This document shows positions 59,201 through 64,000 of a stretch of 64,000 nt of DNA, in pieces; position 1 is the first letter of the stretch, and every line of letters begins with the position of its first letter. The notes under the pieces were generated by a model, which made no database searches, had not been told where the DNA came from, and saw nothing but the letters and a program-made list of their open reading frames with translations. The position numbers were made by a program, and so were the translations under genes. Source of the stretch: Phalacrocorax aristotelis (Eukaryota; Chordata; Aves; Suliformes; Phalacrocoracidae); NCBI RefSeq assembly GCF_949628215.1, contig NC_134282.1, positions 15,294,723 to 15,358,722 of the forward strand. The letters run 5' to 3'.

Positions 59201-62200
59201 GGCTAAGTGCATTCCCTACTTTTTCTTTTAACTCTGGTTGGCAAAAAAGTATTAATTTTTTAATGTGCTGTTTTAGACTAATGGTGTAAATATTCCTGTC
59301 AAGGGACACAGCTGAAGTGCACGGCTAGAGAAGAACTTAGTCTAGAAAAAAAACTTTAAAATGTAACTTCAATGGTACATAGTTCAGGAATTTCTGAGTT
59401 CTCAAATGTGAACAGCCAGCTGGAATATACGTTGTGAAAATGTAGCTATAGACTTAATTATTGGTGTTCTAATTTATTGATACACTACCCAAACTAGGAT
59501 AGTTCTGTTGCATTCCTGGTTTATTTTTTGCACAATGTGACCTTCTTACAGTTTAAAATACGGAAGCATCTCCTTGTTCATCATTTCATTTTCTGTCAGT
59601 TTTTGTTCTTTTCCTACAATAAAAGCCTTTTCCGTAAGAACATCCTTTAAGGGCTTATTCGTGTCAATGTCATTTAACCATCTTAGATCCCATCAGAGGT
59701 TAGTTTCTTGCTCCTCCTTTCATGATTTGCCTTTCTTCATGCTAAGAATAAAACTAAGACACAGAACCATGGAAACAGTGTCTTACTGCAGACTAAGAGT
59801 TAACACTTGTTTGAGCTTAAGTTAATGAGAATCCCATATTGGCTTTCAGAATGACATGTTTAATAACCTCAGACCACAGTTTACAGGGAAATCTTACTAT
59901 GAAAGTACCTAAAAATTAAGTTACAGTTTAAATTGAAGTATAATATAATTGTATTTTTATTAGAACATCTCACTGGGTAAATGTCTTCTGATGAACACCT
60001 TCTGAAACAATATGATAAATAAGAGGGGCCACAGATTAAGTAGTATTTTATACCTTCTCATATTAATGGAATTACTTTGAAGTGAATAAGATTTCTAATA
60101 AAAATTTTAACTCGATTTTTTTTTTTAATGCAGAAAAGCATTCTATGGAGTAAATGAAATTGCTGTGAAAGTGCCTTCCATTTTTAAGCTTCTGATTAAG
60201 GAGGTAAGATCTTCTCTTTAACAATGAAAAAAAATCATTAGAAGTTACTTTAAGTGCAATAACTATTGGATTGGTCTTCAAATAATAATGTAAAACAGAA
60301 ACCTTCCCCCAGAGCCCAGCACTGTACATCACTGAACATCAGGTGTTCCTTTCATTTTGTTTGAGTTGTAGGGGAAAATGCTCGCAGTTTTAAAAGCATG
60401 TATTTGTGTATTATTTTAGTGAGAACTGTGCTTTTGAGGGGTTGAGGAAGTAGTGAAAAAGAGGGATCAGTTTGGCAAAAGAGACAAAAGTAACTTGCAA
60501 AGAACTGACAGGTTTATCTCCTCCATGGAGGACGATTCTAACTATCTTTGGACTGAGAATGCTTGTGACCTTTTGGTGTAACTTTAATGTTCTGTCACCC
60601 TTCTAGGTTCTCAACCCTTTTTACATTTTTCAGTTGTTCAGTGTGATATTGTGGATCACTGATGAATATCACTACTATGCATTAGCAATTGTGATTATGT
60701 CTGTAATATCCATTGTTAGCTCACTCTACACCATCAGAAAGGTAAGTTCAAAGAAAACAGATGCATCTTTTCAGCTTTCAACTGATTGGTTTATTTGGAT
60801 GTGAAATTGCCTACAAATTCATTAAGAATTTTTCAGAGCTATACAGGTAGAATATTGTTATGGGTTTTCCCTCTGAGCTGAAAGAATTTTGATTTAACAT
60901 TCTCTTCAAGGCCCTTCTCTGCTGACTTTCCATGCTGCTGAATCAGTAGGTTGACCTCAGTAACAGAAATACTACCTCACTGAAATAAAACTTGGGCATA
61001 AGTTCATGTACCAAGTTGTATTGACTCTAGTGATTTCATCTTGCATTGTTTCCTTCTGTTTGAAAAAGACCAACAGAACTGAGCACCAGCCAAATGTGTG
61101 GATTGTTAAATTGGTGATACATTTTCCTCTGTAGATTTAGCTGTAGCTGATGGGGAAATCAAATTAGTAATTATCCTTAAATTACAATCTCTGAATTGAG
61201 ACCAGAGACCTAAAAAAAACCAAAACAACCCACCTCTTACCTTAATCCAAGTTCATAGAACTGCAGTTTTTACTTACGTACGTTAATAATCAAATGGTTT
61301 TTTAACACTTTGCATGGCAGTGTATGTTTGCTTCCAGTATGCTGTTAAAAGTAGGAACCTGTACTGGTCAATGCACTCAGACTTTGTGCCCGTAAGTTTC
61401 CTAAACTATGTTCAAGAGAATGTTTTCAGTAACATTTTGTTGTAAAAGAATGTTAGTAAAAGAATCTCATCACTTCTGCTTGTAGAGAAGAAAAAGGATT
61501 TAGAAGGAGAAGCTGTGCTTTTAAATAATGAACTGTTTTTTTGCCTTTGCAGCAATATGTTATGTTACATGACATGGTAGCAGCTCACAGCATTGTCAGG
61601 GTTTCTGTCTGCAGAGGAAACCAAGGTAAATTTCACAGGTGGTTTGGAAGGTTGAGTTTAAATTGGTCAGTAAGTGTGAGTGTAAGGTTGGTGTGCATCT
61701 GTGCTTTCTTTGATCAGCTTGAAATGCTTGCATTCTTAGCACAATTGCATGGGAAAGAGAAGTTGCAAAGTAGAATTTAGATAGGATAGTCACCTGTTCA
61801 GGATTATACTTCTAGAAGGTATTTTTAGTGAGTATCAGGTTTGTTCTAGATCAGATATTTGTCCTATTCCTGTTTCTCATTATCTGTCACTCCACACATG
61901 TAATTGTCATTGTAATTTCTTTCTTGGCTTAGACATGCATGCGCTAGTTTTCCATTACAATTTATTACCCAGGAGGGGCTGCAGATTGATTTCTGGACTC
62001 TTGCTCATGTGGATACCACAGTAGCTGAAGATAGTTAGGTTGTGGTGTGTGATATCGTTTTGTAAGACCTACATTTATGTTGGACTTGTGTCTGTATACT
62101 AAAGTTATGCTTCAGTTAATTGTTAATATCTTTTGTACAAACTTGATTCCTTTAATTTGTTATGATGAACTATATCCATGTGCTCTACAGTTTAATTTGT

Positions 62201-63701
62201 GGTGGAATTGGGTTTATCAATGGATTTTCTGTATCTTTTAAAAAAATTTTCAGAACACAATTAATAAAATGGAGTATAATCTCAATTGTCACCAGTTGGA
62301 TATTAGCCGTGAGGATCTTGATCAGGTTTTGTAGATGGTGACTATTTTCAGGTAAACTTGTTTGTGTTTTAACACCCAGAAATAGAAGAAATCCTTTCCA
62401 CCGACCTTGTGCCTGGGGATATCATGTTGATTCCATCTAATGGAACAATTATGCCCTGTGATGCAGTACTTCTCAGTGGTACTTGCATTGTAAATGAAAG
62501 TATGTTAACAGGTAAAGTGAACTTGATACAGTTTTGCATGGCTAAATGTGTTAGTTTATACCTGTGTGCATGCTTACCTTGCAGTATGCTCTAGCAGAAG
62601 GGGAATATTTATTTTGCTTGAAGTGTATGTTCTTGCAGTTACGTATGCTCCTAAGTATCACATACTTGTGTTCTGCTTATCTGCAACAGCTACGTGGTAC
62701 TGCTTGGCAACTCCAAAAAGGAGTGATGATTTCCTGTTGAAAAGCTTTCTTGATAGTTTGTCTTCCAGCCTCTTGACTTGGTGTTCTCAGTGCAGATTGA
62801 GTTCTGTGGTATGTTTCATCAGAAACTTTTTGCCCAAACTTCTTAGCTGCTTCCTAGAATGAAGGTAGTGAGTAGAATGTTCTGCTGTATTTAAAAACAG
62901 AAATTATCACAAGTTGTGCCTGCATACTGTGAAACCGGGGACCTGATATATTCGAAGGACAGCTTCAGTGAATAGGATGGACTTTTCGGTATTCCTAGGA
63001 AATCTGTCTAAACTGGCAGCATTTAGAAAATTGTAGTTCAGAGATTGTGCGTTTTATTGTGTTCAATTCTTTGAATATACTGGAGCCTCTTGTTACTGCT
63101 AGCAACTGATAAAAATTGATTACAGCCCTAGCTTGAGTGTACTCAGTCACCAAAGGAGCTGAGAATAATTTTCTTCAGCTTCTAGTTTTTCTGAGTAAAG
63201 ATGGGTGATGTCTTGCAGCAGGAGAAGGAAGTTTGTCCTGTTTTCTTTCAATGAACTGTATTTTACATCTATCTGATTTGAAGTAAGAGGCACAAAAGCT
63301 GTATTGGTGAATAACAGAGTTAAACAGGATTTGGATAGGAATCTGGCGAGCAGAAGCTAATAGGTGAAAGACTACTTAATAATGTGCTGAAAGGAAGGTG
63401 GCTTCTTCCAAAACTCTGCTTCTGTGCTGATGAAGTGAGATTAATTGTTCTACTTGAAGTTGTGAAGGAAAACATGTCTATTCTTATTTGATCTTGCTTA
63501 GAGACTCTCTTTCCTTTTAAGGTGAAAGTGTTCCTGTCACAAAGATTAATCTACCAAATCCTTCAGAATATCCGAAAGCAATGGGAGATGAAAGATACAG
63601 TCCAGAAGTGCATAAACGGCATACTTTGTTCTGTGGAACCAATGTCATTCAAACCCGCTTTTATACTGGAGAATTGGTCAAAGCTCTAGTAGTGAGAACA
63701 G
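50216..63701 (+). CDS. ATP13A3: ATP13A3, P5B-type polyamine-transporting ATPase (N-terminal third, ten exons)
   Basis: ATP13A3 is a P5B ATPase of endosomal and plasma membranes that moves polyamines into the cytosol using ATP. Ten exons in the window join without frame errors into 379 complete codons plus one base, about a third of the usual length of roughly 1,200 residues. Visible parts are the cytosolic N-tail, an N-terminal hydrophobic hairpin (residues 29-50), the conserved [15 protein letters not shown] block, two membrane helices (about 207-247), and an actuator domain with VPGDIM and the TGES dephosphorylation motif at 319-322. The catalytic DKTGT and the PPALP transport motif lie beyond the window. 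The sequence tracks ATP13A3 more closely than ATP13A2, A4 or A5, as I recall them. Two CR1 elements sit antisense in its introns. Confidence 0.95.
52219..52392 (+). CDS. ATP13A3: ATP13A3 coding exon 2 (residues 18-75)
   Basis: 174 nt, phase 0 at both ends, between CATGCAG and GTAAGT. It reads [20 protein letters not shown] and then [20 protein letters not shown], holding the N-terminal hydrophobic segment (residues 29-50) typical of P5B pumps. It ends [10 protein letters not shown]. Nearly identical in pattern to mammalian ATP13A3. Confidence 0.95.
53198..53368 (+). CDS. ATP13A3: ATP13A3 coding exon 3 (residues 76-132)
   Basis: 171 nt, phase 0 at both ends, between TTTTTAAG and GTAAGT. It begins [13 protein letters not shown], and its middle is variable ([20 protein letters not shown]). 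This is the least conserved part of the N-terminal region, aligning only loosely with the mammalian SPKSMSNKLSNGHAVC stretch. Confidence 0.92.
53686..53756 (+). CDS. ATP13A3: ATP13A3 coding exon 4
   Basis: 71 nt between TTGCAG and GTAAGA. It reads [20 protein letters not shown] and then DVV plus two bases of a split Arg codon. The Tyr/Phe/His-rich block is highly conserved in the family. Confidence 0.95.
55961..57048 (-). mobile_element. CR1 LINE copy 2, near-identical to the 34461 element
   Basis: The 3' end at 55961 reads (minus strand) GTTCTGTGAT. From 55999 to 57009 the sequence is identical to 34501-35511 at a constant offset of 21,498 with no indels. The 38 bp on the 3' side show three differences (two substitutions and one extra G). 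After 57009 the match drops abruptly to about 74% over some 39 bp, mostly C/T and G/A changes, and then fades. It encodes the last part of the RT domain including FADD, and shares the same early stop as the other copy. Confidence 0.9.
56139..57009 (-). pseudogene. CR1 RT fragment (C-terminal half, including FADD)
   Basis: The open frame holds the PQGSVLGP and FADD motifs and the C-terminal ORF2 region, identical to the corresponding residues of the 34641-36272 ORF. Upstream RT motifs ([16 protein letters not shown]) are absent because the element is truncated. The annotation ends at the limit of perfect identity. Confidence 0.85.
58272..58352 (+). CDS. ATP13A3: ATP13A3 coding exon 5
   Basis: 81 nt between CTTAG and GTAATA. 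It completes the split Arg codon and then encodes [20 protein letters not shown] and KEMHDY plus two bases, matching the GLDEG...HSAGLTKGMHAYR region of ATP13A3. Confidence 0.93.
60134..60203 (+). CDS. ATP13A3: ATP13A3 coding exon 6
   Basis: 70 nt between AATGCAG and GTAAGA. It completes Arg and reads [20 protein letters not shown] and then IKE, a near-perfect match to the conserved [12 protein letters not shown] motif before membrane helix 1. Confidence 0.95.
60607..60741 (+). CDS. ATP13A3: ATP13A3 coding exon 7 (residues 207-251, two membrane helices)
   Basis: 135 nt, phase 0 at both ends, between TTCTAG and GTAAGT. It encodes [16 protein letters not shown], the luminal loop ITDEYHYY, the helix [17 protein letters not shown] and TIRK. 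The two hydrophobic stretches correspond to the first core transmembrane helices. Confidence 0.95.
61553..61625 (+). CDS. ATP13A3: ATP13A3 coding exon 8
   Basis: 73 nt between TTTGCAG and GTAAAT. It reads [20 protein letters not shown] and then RGNQ plus one base, the start of the actuator domain. Confidence 0.94.
62380..62511 (+). CDS. ATP13A3: ATP13A3 coding exon 9 (actuator domain)
   Basis: 132 nt between CACCCAG and GTAAAG. It reads [20 protein letters not shown] and then [20 protein letters not shown] and SMLTG (split Gly). It contains the VPGD motif of P-type ATPase actuator domains and ends inside the TGES motif. Confidence 0.95.
63522..63701 (+). CDS. ATP13A3: ATP13A3 coding exon 10 (end of TGES, actuator domain)
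   Basis: 180 nt between TTTTAAG and GTACGA. It completes Gly320 and continues [20 protein letters not shown], then a variable stretch and [20 protein letters not shown] and [11 protein letters not shown] (split). Glu321 is the residue needed for dephosphorylation in this ATPase family. Confidence 0.95.
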
Positions 63702-64000
63702 GTACGATTAAGTTTATCACTTGTTAACATACTTCGAGCTTTTGTAGGTGTATGTTATCTGATACTTTGGAGTATTGTGTTGAATGTTGTGAAGCTTGGA
63801 TAAATGAGTATACTGCAAATAATTTCATAGATGTTTTACAACAATAATAGAAGTAGGTAATGGCCTGGAGAGTATCAGCTGGCAAGCAAGAAAGTGAATC
63901 GGTCTTTAGCATAAATTCTAAACTTACCTGAATGCTTTTTCAAGTCCTGTAGGTGTCTTATGGTGTGTTGGTTGAACTACATATGCCTCTCTGAAAAAGT
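63702..64000 (+). other. ATP13A3: ATP13A3 intron 10, cut by the window edge
   Basis: Intronic sequence after the GTACGA donor. No further exon is visible before the end of the window. Confidence 0.85.

Noticed and set aside
1..64000. CRISPR arrays, tRNA or rRNA genes, phage or integron-like modules, endogenous retroviral genes
   Set aside because: I saw no regularly spaced direct repeats, no cloverleaf-like tRNA boxes, no viral gag, pol or env frames and no LTR pair. The only mobile elements I can support are CR1 LINEs.

Overview
This window is vertebrate nuclear DNA, most likely from a bird. It has spliced genes with long introns, several CR1-type (chicken repeat 1) LINEs and one sharp CpG island. 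The gene order LSG1 - TMEM44 - ATP13A3, all on the + strand, matches the conserved order known from mammals and birds. Another sauropsid cannot be excluded from sequence alone. There is no bacterial, phage, CRISPR or operon-type content.

Layout. 1-1297: last intron and terminal coding exon of LSG1 (60S-subunit export GTPase). 1298-4230: LSG1 3' UTR and spacer. About 4235-10389: TMEM44, recognised exon by exon from homology, splice sites and intron phases. It carries an in-frame stop, several single-base frame breaks and two separate 20-bp tandem duplications, so it reads as a decaying unitary pseudogene. 10390-25560: about 15 kb with no gene I can support. 25573-25742: degenerate minisatellite. 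About 25760-27130: CpG-island promoter of ATP13A3 with a non-coding first exon, a strong-context 9-codon upstream ORF, and a second candidate 5' UTR exon. 27384-50172: a 22.8-kb 5' UTR intron containing four CR1 pieces in both orientations. 50216-63701: ten intact coding exons of ATP13A3 (P5B-type polyamine-transporting ATPase), from the start codon through the TGES actuator-domain motif. The rest of the gene, including the phosphorylated Asp motif, lies beyond the right edge.

The two points most worth following are the broken TMEM44 between two intact neighbours, and a pair of CR1 copies 21.5 kb apart. These copies are identical over 1,011 bp (34501-35511 and 55999-57009) but differ in the short homologous flanks on both sides. 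That pattern suggests gene conversion or an assembly artefact more than two independent insertions. The ten ATP13A3 exons and the LSG1 exon are free of frame errors, so general poor base quality is an unlikely explanation for the TMEM44 lesions. TMEM44 does lie in GC-rich sequence, where single-base errors are commonest.

I found no sign of an unknown multi-gene system. The remaining anomalies (two GC-rich, protein-like islands inside an AT-rich intron, one unexplained 254-codon minus-strand ORF, a sharp compositional change at the ATP13A3 promoter) are reported with low weight.
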